Positions 35,769 through 45,141 of a stretch of 64,000 nt of DNA are shown here, piece after piece (the first letter of the stretch is position 1; each line of letters begins with the position of its first letter). The notes under the pieces are model-generated. The model made no database searches. It saw nothing but the letters and a program-made list of their open reading frames with translations, and was not told the origin of the DNA. Origin of the DNA: Natronolimnobius sp. AArcel1 (GTDB lineage Archaea; Halobacteriota; Halobacteria; Halobacteriales; Natrialbaceae); the NCBI RefSeq assembly GCF_011043775.1, contig NZ_JAAKXY010000001.1, positions 597,617 to 661,616 of the forward strand, written 5' to 3'. The position numbers and the translations under genes are program-made.

Positions 35769-36465
35769 GGCCTTGTTGAAACCCTCAATCAATGATGGGT
35801 TTTAGCAATTGTGCTGAATATAGAGCCGAATGTGGCACGAGTCAAAATTTAATCAACAATAGCAACGGTCAATCAAAACAGGAATATTTGCTCCTTATTT
35901 TCTCCAGAAAGTATTTACTGATTGTATATATACATACCCTATGAAACGGCGTACCTTCGTTTGGGGCACGATTCCTCTCTGTTCGGGGCTTGCTGGATGT
36001 TCTAAGGTGTTCTCTGATTCCCCGATGCTCTCTGTGACCGTCTTTAACCAGTCCGAGAACCCCTACACAATCGAAATGGCTTTCTCACGAACGGATGGAG
36101 ACCTCTCCAGAAGCGAAGCCCGAGTGTTCTCAGGACGGATCGATGTTGAGCCAGACGAACCAACGGTTCGTAAAGATGTTGCTGAACGACAGCAGTATCT
36201 TATAGAATACAGCCTCTATGAGGACAATACCAGTCTAAAAGAACAAGACAGTTTCTACTACTATCCGGGTGACGAGTATGAGAGTGGTGGTCTGGCGTTT
36301 GATATCCGTTCAAGGGGAATTCTGACACGAAGGTGGGCTCCTTGAACGATTACTGAGCGGATGAATTATATCAAGGTGCTTGTAATAAACAACATCGGTT
36401 TACTGCACCCATCCTCTGTATTTAGCACCTCCCTCTTGTCAGGTAGTGAGGGTTTCAACAGAGCC
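35769..36465. mobile_element. 697-bp IS6-like element without transposase, carrying a lipoprotein gene
   Basis: The left end GGCCTTGTTGAAACCCTCA (35769-35787) and the reverse complement of the right end GGCTCTGTTGAAACCCTCA (36447-36465) match at 17 of 19 bases. A second sub-terminal pair, GTGCTGAATATAGAG (35811-35825) and GTGCTAAATACAGAG (complement of 36414-36428), matches at 13 of 15. The GGnnCTGTTGnAAA form is that of IS6-family ends. There is no transposase between the ends, only a lipoprotein gene. The 8-base flanks (AGCATAGT, AGTAGTTG) are not a clear target duplication. Confidence 0.65.
35941..36345 (+). CDS. Predicted lipoprotein, unknown function (cargo of IS6-like element)
   Basis: The 134-residue protein has a short Arg-containing signal (MKRRTFVWGTIPLCSGLAGC) with an LAGC lipobox, so it is probably Tat-exported and lipid-anchored on the outside. 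The mature part has a beta-sandwich-like pattern (MLSVTVFNQSENPYTIEMAF). No family recognised. The coding region is less GC-rich than its neighbours. It is the only gene between the IS6-like terminal repeats. Confidence 0.65.
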   Translation: MKRRTFVWGTIPLCSGLAGCSKVFSDSPMLSVTVFNQSENPYTIEMAFSRTDGDLSRSEARVFSGRIDVEPDEPTVRKDVAERQQYLIEYSLYEDNTSLKEQDSFYYYPGDEYESGGLAFDIRSRGILTRRWAP

Positions 36466-36570
36466 AGTAGTTGTCCCGTTCTCTCGAGTCGGCGATCCCA
36501 CGAGTACGATACTGGTCGACCAGAACCACTGACGGGGTTGTCCAGTCTGTGATAACCCTCGAGAATTCAG

Positions 36571-37647
36571 TTACCAGCGAAAGCCGACCTGCTCCGCTGG
36601 CACCTCGAGTGGACTCTCCGGCAACCCATCGCTCACGTCAGGGTCGTTGTACGCGCCCGGTGCGACGTCGTTCGGTGTGTCCGGATAGAACAGCGACGCC
36701 AGCAGCTGTAACTGACCACGGCCGACACCGAGTTCGAACTGGCCGCCACCGTACATCGTAATCTCCCGCTCGGCGCAGTACGAAAGCGTCTCGAGGAGCG
36801 ACTCGAGCGAGCCAAAGCGCGAGGGTTTGATGTTCAGCCACTCGGGTTCCCAGGGTAGCGCTTTGATGTCCTCGATGCCGTGGATCGGTGCGTCCCAGGA
36901 GAGTCGACGTTGGACTGCAGGCTCCTCGAGCAACGGACGAGTCTCATCAGTCACCGCAGGATCCTCGATAACGGCTTCAGGGAACGCCTCGAGGACGCGC
37001 TCGTAGAGGTCGGGATCTGCAGGGACGTCTACGTCGGTGCCCTCGTACTGGCCCTTGAGATCGAGGATTGTGATCGCGTCAGTGCCGACAGCGTCCTGAA
37101 TCGAGTCGACGACGGCGTCGTCCCACTCTGGCGTTGGATCGAGTTTGAACTCGAGGTTGGGCACCTGCGCGTGCAGTTGCTCGAGTCGATCTGCTGTCGG
37201 CGGGTCGCCGAGTCTGGTGCTGGTGACGAATCGCACCGACTCGAGCGAGCGCCCGAGGGCGTCCTCGAGCGTTATATCGTTCTGTCGGAGTGCAAGGTCC
37301 ACGGCGGCGCTCTCGAGCGCCCAGCGCCGGTAGTTCCGAAAGACTTCGCGGTCGGGCGCACCCGCGGGAAAGAGATCCACGTCGTCGAGCGTCCCAGCGA
37401 ACGACTCGAGGGTGTACTCACCGGTCAGATCGGGAAGGCCAGTTTCAGCGAGCACGTCGTGTTCCTCGGTTTCGTAGGTGACGTCCTCGCCAACGCCCTC
37501 GAGTCGGTCGTCAGTCGATTTGTCGGCGGGACCGGTAAGCGTCACTTCCGTCGTCACACGGGTGAACTCACTCGAGGTCTCACGCTCGAGGCGGTCGGTC
37601 GAAACGGATGCAATCTCGAGGGACAACTCGGCGATCTCATTGAACAT
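36571..37647 (-). CDS. Enolase-superfamily protein (muconate cycloisomerase/OSBS-like)
   Basis: The 358-residue protein has an N-terminal capping domain. The barrel carries a lysine strand (LEFKLDPTPEW), three successive acidic metal ligands (ITILDLKGQY, AVIEDPAV, LSWDAPIHG) and a second lysine (WLNIKPSRFGSLESLLETLS). This D-E-D plus K...K arrangement is that of the muconate lactonising/o-succinylbenzoate synthase subgroup. No menaquinone gene is adjacent, so OSBS activity is uncertain. The gene stands alone. Confidence 0.8.
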   Translation of the reverse strand: MFNEIAELSLEIASVSTDRLERETSSEFTRVTTEVTLTGPADKSTDDRLEGVGEDVTYETEEHDVLAETGLPDLTGEYTLESFAGTLDDVDLFPAGAPDREVFRNYRRWALESAAVDLALRQNDITLEDALGRSLESVRFVTSTRLGDPPTADRLEQLHAQVPNLEFKLDPTPEWDDAVVDSIQDAVGTDAITILDLKGQYEGTDVDVPADPDLYERVLEAFPEAVIEDPAVTDETRPLLEEPAVQRRLSWDAPIHGIEDIKALPWEPEWLNIKPSRFGSLESLLETLSYCAEREITMYGGGQFELGVGRGQLQLLASLFYPDTPNDVAPGAYNDPDVSDGLPESPLEVPAEQVGFRW

Positions 37648-37841
37648 CGTACTCTCCCATCACGGGCGAGTCAGAAGTACGTTTCACCGAATGCGAACGC
37701 TCAGTTGGTGGTAGTGGGAGGAGTTATTTGATGTGCAATGGTTGCTCTGGCTCGAAACCCGGCGTGGGTCACGTTGCGCCGTACACAACCGAACACATTG
37801 ATAGCGTCATGTATATCTGGTGACGGAAAATGCGAACCATC

Positions 37842-38441
37842 ATGAACCGAAGACGGTTGCTTACTTTTGTTGCGGGAGGAGCGATTGGCTGTATCTCGGG
37901 GTGTTTGACGCAACTGGCTGGTGAGACCTATGAGGTCTGTGAGGCCCCAGTCATCATGTACAGCGATCTGCCCGATGCAGCACGCGAGGAGGTCGATAGT
38001 GCACTCGAGACTGGGGAGTATGAAACGGATGGTGAACTCCTGTGGAGTGCGATCACACAATCGGAGCCTGAGTTGTTCACTGGAGATGCGCTCTATCACT
38101 CAAACGTGGGACGTGCTGGCGATGTCAGCCGCCTTCAGTTCGAACGGGACGAAGGCAGTTATCGTAGCCTGACCGTCGCGAATGAGACTGCAGATGACCT
38201 CACAGTGACGGTAACTGTGGCTAGTGAGAACGCAACTGATCCACTACAGATAGAGACCGTTGCGCTTGGCCCGGACGAAGACACACAATGGCGACGAACC
38301 TTTCCCGGATACGGTGAATATGAGATTTTCGTCGACACAGATTCCCGTTCGGAGACGCTTGTCTGGGACTATCCACCGTCTGCGTGGAATTCATATGACT
38401 CCCCCCGTGTCGCCATCGGTTCTGCCAACATCGAACTATAG
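37842..38441 (+). CDS. Predicted lipoprotein, unknown function
   Basis: The ~199-residue protein from ATG 37842 has MNRRRLLTFVAGGAIGCISG followed by CLTQLAG, a Tat-like signal with lipobox cysteine. The mature part begins with an acidic region and ends in a predicted Ig-like domain (LTVANETADDLTVTVTVASE, then TFPGYGEYEIFVDTDSR). It resembles the many haloarchaeal surface lipoproteins without known function. A strong hairpin terminator follows 24 bases after the stop. Confidence 0.7.
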   Translation: MNRRRLLTFVAGGAIGCISGCLTQLAGETYEVCEAPVIMYSDLPDAAREEVDSALETGEYETDGELLWSAITQSEPELFTGDALYHSNVGRAGDVSRLQFERDEGSYRSLTVANETADDLTVTVTVASENATDPLQIETVALGPDEDTQWRRTFPGYGEYEIFVDTDSRSETLVWDYPPSAWNSYDSPRVAIGSANIEL

Positions 38442-38465
38442 TAGCCACTGAAAGTCAGTGCACAC

Positions 38466-38492
38466 CCAATCGCACGACAACTGTGCGATTGG
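38466..38492 (+). terminator. 10-bp perfect stem hairpin after the lipoprotein gene
   Basis: CCAATCGCAC and GTGCGATTGG are exact complements around a 7-base loop. Further CA/TG pairing lies outside the stem, followed by an A/T-rich tail. It sits 24 bases after the stop codon. Confidence 0.6.
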
Positions 38493-38786
38493 TGTGTAAA
38501 CAGTTTCAGTTGTTACTATAATGGCACCGGTTGCTGTGCCTGGACTCCCGGATGACTACAATTGCGCTCGCATCTGGGGTACTCACGAATAGGAGACAAG
38601 GCGGTTGTCGGCCTGCTCGCTCCGTACTTCGCTCATAGTGAGTCCCCACTACGCGTTCAGTGGTGACTGTCTGCAGCAAGAAAAGTTGTGCATCTGCCAC
38701 CGGTTCAACGGAACCGTTCCAGCGAATCTAAACACTCGAGTGGCGATTGGCACCTCAAGTCCCGTACTAGTTGATACACCAACAAG

Positions 38787-38795
38787 TTATAAATA
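38787..38795 (+). promoter_or_regulatory. TATA box of the large secreted protein gene
   Basis: TTATAAATA lies 23-31 bases before the ATG at 38818, the distance of a leaderless haloarchaeal promoter. Confidence 0.55.
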
Positions 38796-38817
38796 ATTGT
38801 ATTCATGATATAATAGT

Positions 38818-41193
38818 ATGAAAACTACAGTGCAAGCAGTAGTGCTCACAGCTATCTTGATTATATCGCTCATTGCGATGCCACTCGGTGTGGCAGGCCT
38901 CGACAATACCGGGCCAGTAATAAACGAACCGGATAACGAAACGCAGCCGGAAGCAACGGCGTCGATCTCGGACAATACGTCCACAGAGACCGACCCCGCC
39001 GATTCTGAACGGATAGACGGTGTGACTGTCGATGAGGTCTCATCACCGCACACAGTGACAAACCAATCGGAGACGACAACTGCGACGACTGACTCTCACT
39101 CGGAGTCGTTCTACGTCACTGACACCGAACAACTAACCGAGGCCCAAGACCACGGAGAACGTCTCGACGTCACCTATCACATTGAAAATCGTGGTGACGC
39201 CGCTGGGTCACAAACTGTTACCCTCGAGCTTGGAGACTATCAACTCGCGAGTGAACAGCACTCACTCGATGCAGGCGAACAGATGACGGGGACGCTTTCT
39301 GGAACCATCCCTGCCGAGGCAGCCGGAACAGACGTACTCACAATCACCACAGCGGACCACGTTCGATACGTTGGGTCAGTCACGGTCCCGTACGGGACTG
39401 TACACGGAGACGTGGTAGCTGCGGATGGCTCTCCCCTCGTTGCAACTGTCGAGATCATCGATGCAAGCTCCGATGAGCGGGTCGAAACCCTGACAACAAG
39501 CGACAACGGGACCTATGAGGCACTTGTCCCAGAGGGACAGTACGTCCTCGAGGTTGACGCGACTGGGTATATCCCACAACAGTATCCAGACCTCGGAACG
39601 GTCAACATCAGACCAGGGACAATCGCGGACTCCACAGTCACGCTGGACCCACGGACTGGCACACTCGTCGGTACCGTCACTGACGCAGATGGAACCGCTA
39701 TTGACGGCGCCACGGTGAGCGCCAGTAACGAACGAACAACTACTGACGAAACCGGAGCGTACGAGCTCCCAGTCAGTCCCGGCGAGCACACGCTGGTAGT
39801 GGATGCCCCTGCGTTTGACAACAGCACCGAGACGGTGACTGTCGATGCTCACGAACAAGTGACGACGAACGTGACGCTCCAACAATCATACAGCACGCTC
39901 GAGGGGACGCTCACCGATACCGACGGTGACCCCATCTTCGATGCGGTCGTCTCCGTCGGCGATCAGACGGCAATCACTGACGAAGACGGCACCTACGAAC
40001 TCACAGTTCGGTCTGGGACCCATACAGTCGAAATTGACGCGTTCGAAAACAGAACTGAAACAGTCACACTCGAGCCTGACGAGACGACGACGCTTGACAC
40101 GACGCTTGGAACTGACGCGCCTCGACCCGCGACGTTCATCGTGGCGGAGAGCACTCCGCTCATTACCGATCCCGATCCTGGAACGAACGTCGATGTCGAG
40201 GTACTCGTCGAGAATTACGGGTCTGAAACTGGAACACAAACGGTTACGCTCGAACTCGACAATGAGACCGCTGCGACTGAGGAGGTAACACTCGAGGGCA
40301 ACGAGCAGTCGCTGTTAATCCTCTCTGTTGATCTTCCGGACGACGCAACTGGTGACCAGGCACTCACGGTTCGCACTGACGACCACGAACAGGACACAGG
40401 GACGGTGACCGTCCCGTACGGCACGATTTACGGAACGATCACCGACGAGTTCGGTGAGCCACTGGATGCGACCGTTTCACTCAGATCGGGAACGGACACG
40501 AAAACCGTACAAACCGACGCTGATGGCACGTACGAGGCTATCGTTCCGAGAGGGACATACTACATCACCATAGAAGCCGATGGTCACAACTCGGTGAACT
40601 TACCGAGGAAAGCTGATCCGTATCCAATATCGCCCGGCTTCGAACTGGGAATTTCGCGGAGCCTCGACGTAGACTCGGTCGCGATCATGCACTCGGACAT
40701 CTATCAAGACGAGCGAGCCCCCGGTGACTGGGTCGACGTTGGGTACGTGGTCGAAAATCATCAGGACGAAACTACGACGGAGACACTCACGTTCGAACTC
40801 GACGGCACTGTCCTCGAGACGAAAACCGTAACGCTCGAGCCGAAAGCCGAGGCGGGCCTCGCGACACTACAAATACCCGAGAACGCGACTGGTGAGTCGT
40901 TGCTCACCATCAGTACTGAAACGAGCGAACACGAGGCTGGAACGATTGTCATCGACGCCGGCACGCTCGAGGGAACGGTTACGGACGCTGACGGAACACC
41001 ACTCGAGACGGAGGTTGAAATCAGAGACGCGGAAACTGGAGCCGTCGCCGACACGGTGATGTCTGACGACGACGGGAGCTACAAAACGACTGTCAGCTCT
41101 GGGACCTACGAGATTGCTGCTGAGGCAGTCGAATCGACTGAATCGGCCACAGTGGAGATGGACGAAACGACGACCGTCACTATCAGTAGCTAG
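38818..41193 (+). CDS. Large secreted protein with carboxypeptidase-regulatory-like and CARDB-like repeats
   Basis: The 791-residue protein has a Sec signal peptide (AVVLTAILIISLIAMPLGVAG). After a Thr/Ser-rich linker it alternates CARDB-like adhesive units (VTYHIENRGDAAGSQTVTLE, VEVLVENYGSETGTQTVTLE, VGYVVENHQDETTTETLTFE) with CarboxypepD_reg/SpaA-like beta-sandwiches (GTVTDADGTAIDGATVSA, GTLTDTDGDPIFDAVVSV, GTITDEFGEPLDATVSL, GTVTDADGTPLETEVEI). It should be extracellular. It ends in TTTVTISS with no PGF-CTERM, sortase or membrane anchor, so attachment is unclear. No catalytic domain was seen. Confidence 0.85.
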   Translation: MKTTVQAVVLTAILIISLIAMPLGVAGLDNTGPVINEPDNETQPEATASISDNTSTETDPADSERIDGVTVDEVSSPHTVTNQSETTTATTDSHSESFYVTDTEQLTEAQDHGERLDVTYHIENRGDAAGSQTVTLELGDYQLASEQHSLDAGEQMTGTLSGTIPAEAAGTDVLTITTADHVRYVGSVTVPYGTVHGDVVAADGSPLVATVEIIDASSDERVETLTTSDNGTYEALVPEGQYVLEVDATGYIPQQYPDLGTVNIRPGTIADSTVTLDPRTGTLVGTVTDADGTAIDGATVSASNERTTTDETGAYELPVSPGEHTLVVDAPAFDNSTETVTVDAHEQVTTNVTLQQSYSTLEGTLTDTDGDPIFDAVVSVGDQTAITDEDGTYELTVRSGTHTVEIDAFENRTETVTLEPDETTTLDTTLGTDAPRPATFIVAESTPLITDPDPGTNVDVEVLVENYGSETGTQTVTLELDNETAATEEVTLEGNEQSLLILSVDLPDDATGDQALTVRTDDHEQDTGTVTVPYGTIYGTITDEFGEPLDATVSLRSGTDTKTVQTDADGTYEAIVPRGTYYITIEADGHNSVNLPRKADPYPISPGFELGISRSLDVDSVAIMHSDIYQDERAPGDWVDVGYVVENHQDETTTETLTFELDGTVLETKTVTLEPKAEAGLATLQIPENATGESLLTISTETSEHEAGTIVIDAGTLEGTVTDADGTPLETEVEIRDAETGAVADTVMSDDDGSYKTTVSSGTYEIAAEAVESTESATVEMDETTTVTISS

Positions 41194-41251
41194 GGTCTCG
41201 GTCCCGTTATTCAGAATTACACTTGAAACCGAATCTAGCAGTTGTGGCGTG

Positions 41252-42898
41252 CTATTCCTCGCCCCGTCGCTGGCGCATGCTCTGGCGAGTAAACTGCGGT
41301 TTGACGCGCGTCGAGCGCCGGTCGCGGAACGAGCGATACAGCAAGACGATGACGACGACAGAGAACCCGGCCGCGATGACCGAGGCTTCGGCGGCGTCAA
41401 GCGCGTACAAGACACCCATTGAGAACACCGACATTGTCAGCAACATCCCGTAGATCAACCGCTTTGCGAGCAGTGCAAAGACGTCTTTCGAGTCTTCGAC
41501 ACCGATCCGGACGTAGAGGTCGTCGCGGTCGATTCGATCGAGCGTGCGCTCGGTTTTGGGGGCGATTCTGGTCAGCGATTCGGCCGAGCGCCGGACCTGG
41601 TGGCCCGATTCGGAAAGATACTGGCGAATCGACTCCTCGCGGTAGCCCTCGTCAACCAGATAGTCGGTTGCCGTTGCGATAAAATCGAAGTCGGAATCGA
41701 GCGTCACGCAGACCCCTTCGACGACGGTCGCGACTCGAAGGACGAGTGCGAGGTTCTTCGGCAGGCGGAGCGGAAACTCGTAGATCGAATCCTCGACCTG
41801 GCCGATAATCTGCTGGACGCGATACTGCTCGATATCCTCGCCGCGAGCGTCCTGAATCGCGAGTTCCATCACGTTGGCCATTACCGCCCGGTCGGCCTCC
41901 GGCGAGAGCGTGCCAATCTCGATAAGCGCGTCGAGAATCGCGTCGATATCCTGGTTCGCAACGGCGATGTAGAAATCGACAATCTTCGACTGGACGAACT
42001 CATCGACCCGTCCGGACATCCCGAAATCGTAGAAGACAATCCGGCCATCGTCGGTGACTGCCAGATTACCAGGGTGTGGGTCAGCGTGGAAAACCCCGTC
42101 GTCGATGATCATCTGCATGTACGCCAACTGGAGGTTTTCTGCAACCTGACTACGGTCGACACCCCGTTGCTCGAGATCGGCCACATCGTTGATCTTCGTT
42201 CCGCCAACGTACTCCATCGTAAGCACACGTGGGCCTGAATGGCTCTCGATCACGTCCGGGATGACGTAGCGGTCGTCGCCGTCGAAGTTGGACTGAATCT
42301 CGCGGAGAATCTCCGCTTCGCGCTCGTAATCCATCTCCTCACGGATTGTCTTCGAGAACTCGTCGGCGAGGTTCTCGAGCGAAAAAGCACGCGCATCGTC
42401 GACAAAGTACAACAGGATGGGGAGTGCCCAGTGGATCACCTGTAGATCCGTTCGAACGAGTTCCTCAACGCCGGGCCGGCGGATTTTGACGGCGGCATCT
42501 CGGCTGCGGTCGGCCGCGTCCGGTGCGTCGGCGGGTGCGGTTGGGTCGGCGACGCGGGCGCGATACACCTGCCCCAAACTCGCGCCGCTGATCGGCTCAG
42601 TCTCGAACTCGAGGAAGCGCTCGTCGACCGGCCCGAGTTCGTCCTCGAGCACCGCTTTCGCGTCCGCCCAGTCGGCTGCGGGGACGTCGTCTTGCAGTGC
42701 AGAGAGTACCTCGATGTACGACGGAGGCAACACGTCGGGACGGGTTGAGAGCAACTGCCCGAGTTTGATGAACGTCGGCCCGAGGGTAAGCAGTGACTCG
42801 AGGAGGATTTCAGCGCGTTTGCGGTGGGTTTCGGGCGAGACCTGTCGTCGGGAGCCAAACAGGAGAAACCGGCGTCTGTCACGGGCGTATGCGAGCAA
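41252..42898 (-). CDS. ABC1/AarF/UbiB family kinase-like protein
   Basis: At least 548 residues. Kinase-like motifs: GPTFIKLGQLLSTRPDVLP (KxGQ), EPISGASLGQVYRA (alanine-rich loop), VKIRRPGVEELV, DYEREAEILREIQ, VFHADPHPGNLAV (catalytic loop) and IVFYDFGMSGR (DFG). Two C-terminal membrane helices follow (LIYGMLLTMSVFSMGVLY and ASVIAAGFSVVVIVLLY). UbiB proteins act as ATPases in quinone and lipid metabolism at the membrane. The frame stays open upstream to the Hsp20 stop at 42967; those 22 codons read like the family N-terminus (SLRAYKRFVLVAWQFLPLL). The TTG at 42898 may therefore not be the true start; CTG codons at 42964 and 42958 are candidates. Confidence 0.85.
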   Translation of the reverse strand: MLAYARDRRRFLLFGSRRQVSPETHRKRAEILLESLLTLGPTFIKLGQLLSTRPDVLPPSYIEVLSALQDDVPAADWADAKAVLEDELGPVDERFLEFETEPISGASLGQVYRARVADPTAPADAPDAADRSRDAAVKIRRPGVEELVRTDLQVIHWALPILLYFVDDARAFSLENLADEFSKTIREEMDYEREAEILREIQSNFDGDDRYVIPDVIESHSGPRVLTMEYVGGTKINDVADLEQRGVDRSQVAENLQLAYMQMIIDDGVFHADPHPGNLAVTDDGRIVFYDFGMSGRVDEFVQSKIVDFYIAVANQDIDAILDALIEIGTLSPEADRAVMANVMELAIQDARGEDIEQYRVQQIIGQVEDSIYEFPLRLPKNLALVLRVATVVEGVCVTLDSDFDFIATATDYLVDEGYREESIRQYLSESGHQVRRSAESLTRIAPKTERTLDRIDRDDLYVRIGVEDSKDVFALLAKRLIYGMLLTMSVFSMGVLYALDAAEASVIAAGFSVVVIVLLYRSFRDRRSTRVKPQFTRQSMRQRRGEE

Positions 42899-42964
42899 CA
42901 GTGGCAGGAACTGCCAGGCGACGAGGACGAATCGTTTGTACGCACGGAGCGAAATCAGTGTCAG

Positions 42965-43444
42965 TCACCCAGATTCCGTCGTGGTGTCGGTGTCTGTCTC
43001 TGGATCAATCTCGGTCTCGGTCTCGGACTCTGAAGCGTGTACCTGGCCAGGTTCTGCGGTAATCGTCGTTCCGCCAGTTTCTGCGTCGTCGGCGTCGACA
43101 ATATCGATCGTTGTTTCAGTCCCGCCAGTGCGTTTCGGGATCGACAACTCGAGAACGCCTCGTTCGACCGTTGCCTGGGCCTCTGCAGGGAGGGTATCCG
43201 CAGGCAAGGGGAGTTCAACATCGAAAAACAGCGAGCGGGTTTCCTCGATGTACTGATACTCCTCAGGGAGGGCTTTCTCGCGTTGCGCGCTGATCTCGAG
43301 ATGACTGTCTTCGGCGGTAAGATCGAGCGAGTCGGCGGAGATGCCGGGGACGTCGAGGATGAGCAGGTACGCCTCGTCGCTCTCTAAGAGATCGAAGAAG
43401 ACGTCGTCGGAGAGGGTCCGCAACGCGTCACGAAGCGCTGACAT
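42965..43444 (-). CDS. Hsp20/alpha-crystallin family small heat-shock protein
   Basis: The 159-residue protein has an alpha-crystallin domain from about residue 22 (EAYLLILDVPGISADSLDLT, then RSLFFDVELPLPADTL) and the terminal ERGVLELSIPKR motif. A Glu/Thr/Asp-rich tail of ~50 residues replaces the usual IXI tail. It should hold unfolding proteins. It is followed without spacing, and in the same reading frame after its TGA, by the ABC1 kinase gene. Confidence 0.85.
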   Translation of the reverse strand: MSALRDALRTLSDDVFFDLLESDEAYLLILDVPGISADSLDLTAEDSHLEISAQREKALPEEYQYIEETRSLFFDVELPLPADTLPAEAQATVERGVLELSIPKRTGGTETTIDIVDADDAETGGTTITAEPGQVHASESETETEIDPETDTDTTTESG

Positions 43445-43561
43445 GGATACAGGTTCGAACGCCGATACGAAAAAGCCCGCGGTAGCGGTTGCCCCCTGAA
43501 AGCCGGCGCTCGTCTCGAGTGGTCCCGTACGCTTTTGGCGTCAGCCAACCCGAATCAGCGT

Positions 43562-44875
43562 ATGAACGGACCAGACAGCGACCGCACGGAATCGGGATTC
43601 AAAGTGCGGACGCCCGTTGCGGACGCGCGCCAGCGACTCGGCGAGGCGATCAGGAACCGGCGCGAACGAGAGGGAAAGAGGGATGGTGACCATGGCTCGA
43701 GGCTGGATACTGAACAGATCGACCTCGAACGCGCAGATGGGCGTGTCCTCGCCGCGCCGGTGACGGCAGCCAGGAACGTCCCCCACTACCGGCGCGCTGC
43801 GATGGATGGCTACGCGGTCCGCGCGGAGGACACGTTCGGCGCGAGCGAACGCTCACCCGAAGTGCTCCACGTGGCGGACGAAATCGGTGCGGCAGCGACC
43901 GTCGGACCGAACACCGCAGCGCGAGTGCACACTGGCAGCGCGCTGCCGGACGGCGCAGACGCCGTCGTCATGATCGAACACGTGACAGAGCTTGAGGTAG
44001 CGGGCGAACTCGAGGTCGAAGACGCTGTCGCAGGTGGCGAAAACGTTGCTCCAGTGGGCGAAGATATTGAGGCAGAGCAGCACCTCTATGACGCGGGACA
44101 CCGCCTGCGGCCATCTGATCTCGGCTTGATTCGCTCGGCGGGCTACGACCGCGTCGCCGTCGCCTCACAGCCGACCGTCGGCGTGATTCCGACCGGCGAA
44201 GAACTCGTTTCGGGTGATCCCGGACCGGGCGAGGTGATCGAAACCAACGGCCTGACCGTTTCGCGGCTAGCCGAACGGTGGGGCGCGCGTGCGACCTACC
44301 GCGGTGTCGTCACCGACGACCCCGAGTCGCTTCGCGTGGCGATCCAGCGAGACCTCACGAAAGACGTCGTCGTCACGACGGGCGGTTCGTCCGTCGGCCA
44401 GCGGGACCTGCTCCCCGAAGTCATCGACGACCTGGGTGAGGTGCTCGTCCACGGCGTCGGGCTCAAACCCGGACACCCCGTCTGTCTCGGCATCGTCGAG
44501 GAGACACCCGTGCTCGCTCTGCCCGGCTACCCGGTCGCCTGCATCGTCAACGCTGTCCAGTTCCTCCGGCCGACCCTGCGCTGGCTCGAGGGAACCGAGC
44601 CAGCCCCCCATCCGACCACGCAAGCCGTCCTCGAGCGCAAGATTCCGAGTGAGCCGGGAACGAAGACATTCGCGCGCGTGCAGCTCAAAGACCGCGACGC
44701 AGCCGAGCGCGGGGACGACGACACCCAATTCGCGGCGACGCCGACGCGGGCCAGCGGCTCGGGCGTCCTCTCGAGTGTCGCGCTCGCAGACGGCTGGGTC
44801 GTCGTCGACGACGATCTCGAGGGCGTTCCGGCGGGCGAGACGGTCGCAGTCCAGGACTGGGAGCTGAATCCCTGA
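43562..44875 (+). CDS. moeA: Molybdopterin molybdenumtransferase
   Basis: The 437-residue protein has an N-terminal MoeA domain (RAAMDGYAVRAEDTFGA near residue 80, then HTGSALPDGADAVVMIEHV), the molybdopterin-binding VGVIPTGEELVSGDPGPGEV, DVVVTTGGSSVGQRDLLPEV and LALPGYPVACIVN, and a C-terminal domain IV. It inserts molybdate (or tungstate) into adenylylated molybdopterin. The first ~50 residues with a charged stretch are a halophile extension. ATG 43562 chosen over an in-frame ATG/GTG-type start 27 bases upstream. Confidence 0.92.
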   Translation: MNGPDSDRTESGFKVRTPVADARQRLGEAIRNRREREGKRDGDHGSRLDTEQIDLERADGRVLAAPVTAARNVPHYRRAAMDGYAVRAEDTFGASERSPEVLHVADEIGAAATVGPNTAARVHTGSALPDGADAVVMIEHVTELEVAGELEVEDAVAGGENVAPVGEDIEAEQHLYDAGHRLRPSDLGLIRSAGYDRVAVASQPTVGVIPTGEELVSGDPGPGEVIETNGLTVSRLAERWGARATYRGVVTDDPESLRVAIQRDLTKDVVVTTGGSSVGQRDLLPEVIDDLGEVLVHGVGLKPGHPVCLGIVEETPVLALPGYPVACIVNAVQFLRPTLRWLEGTEPAPHPTTQAVLERKIPSEPGTKTFARVQLKDRDAAERGDDDTQFAATPTRASGSGVLSSVALADGWVVVDDDLEGVPAGETVAVQDWELNP

Positions 44876-45086
44876 ACTCTGTTTACGTTCGGATACAGAT
44901 TTGCCGACTCGAAAGCGTGTAACCGACACAGCGTGAGTACCGACGACCAGTTCGTGATCGTCTCCAGAGAGATGCCGACTCGAGCCACTCGGCCGTCGAT
45001 AGCGCAGATCTGACAGGAACCGACAGCCCGGATTTCAACAAGCCATCCCCGCGACGACCCATATTTGAGAGGGTATAATCACAGCA

Positions 45087-45093
45087 TTTATAA
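45087..45093 (+). promoter_or_regulatory. Candidate TATA box upstream of the CIS cluster
   Basis: TTTATAA lies in the only long AT-rich stretch ahead of the cluster, about 50 bases before the small ORF and 185 bases before the membrane protein gene. Assigned by composition and position only. Confidence 0.35.
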
Positions 45094-45141
45094 CAATACA
45101 CTTTCCTTAAGATAACAACTGAGATAAATGCATATTTGGGG

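Larger units (their letters stand above)
38442..38817. other. Intergenic region with terminator and promoter
   Basis: These 376 bases between the lipoprotein and the large secreted protein hold a hairpin at 38466-38492 and a TATA element at 38787-38795. Short open frames on either strand have no coding character. Confidence 0.5.
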
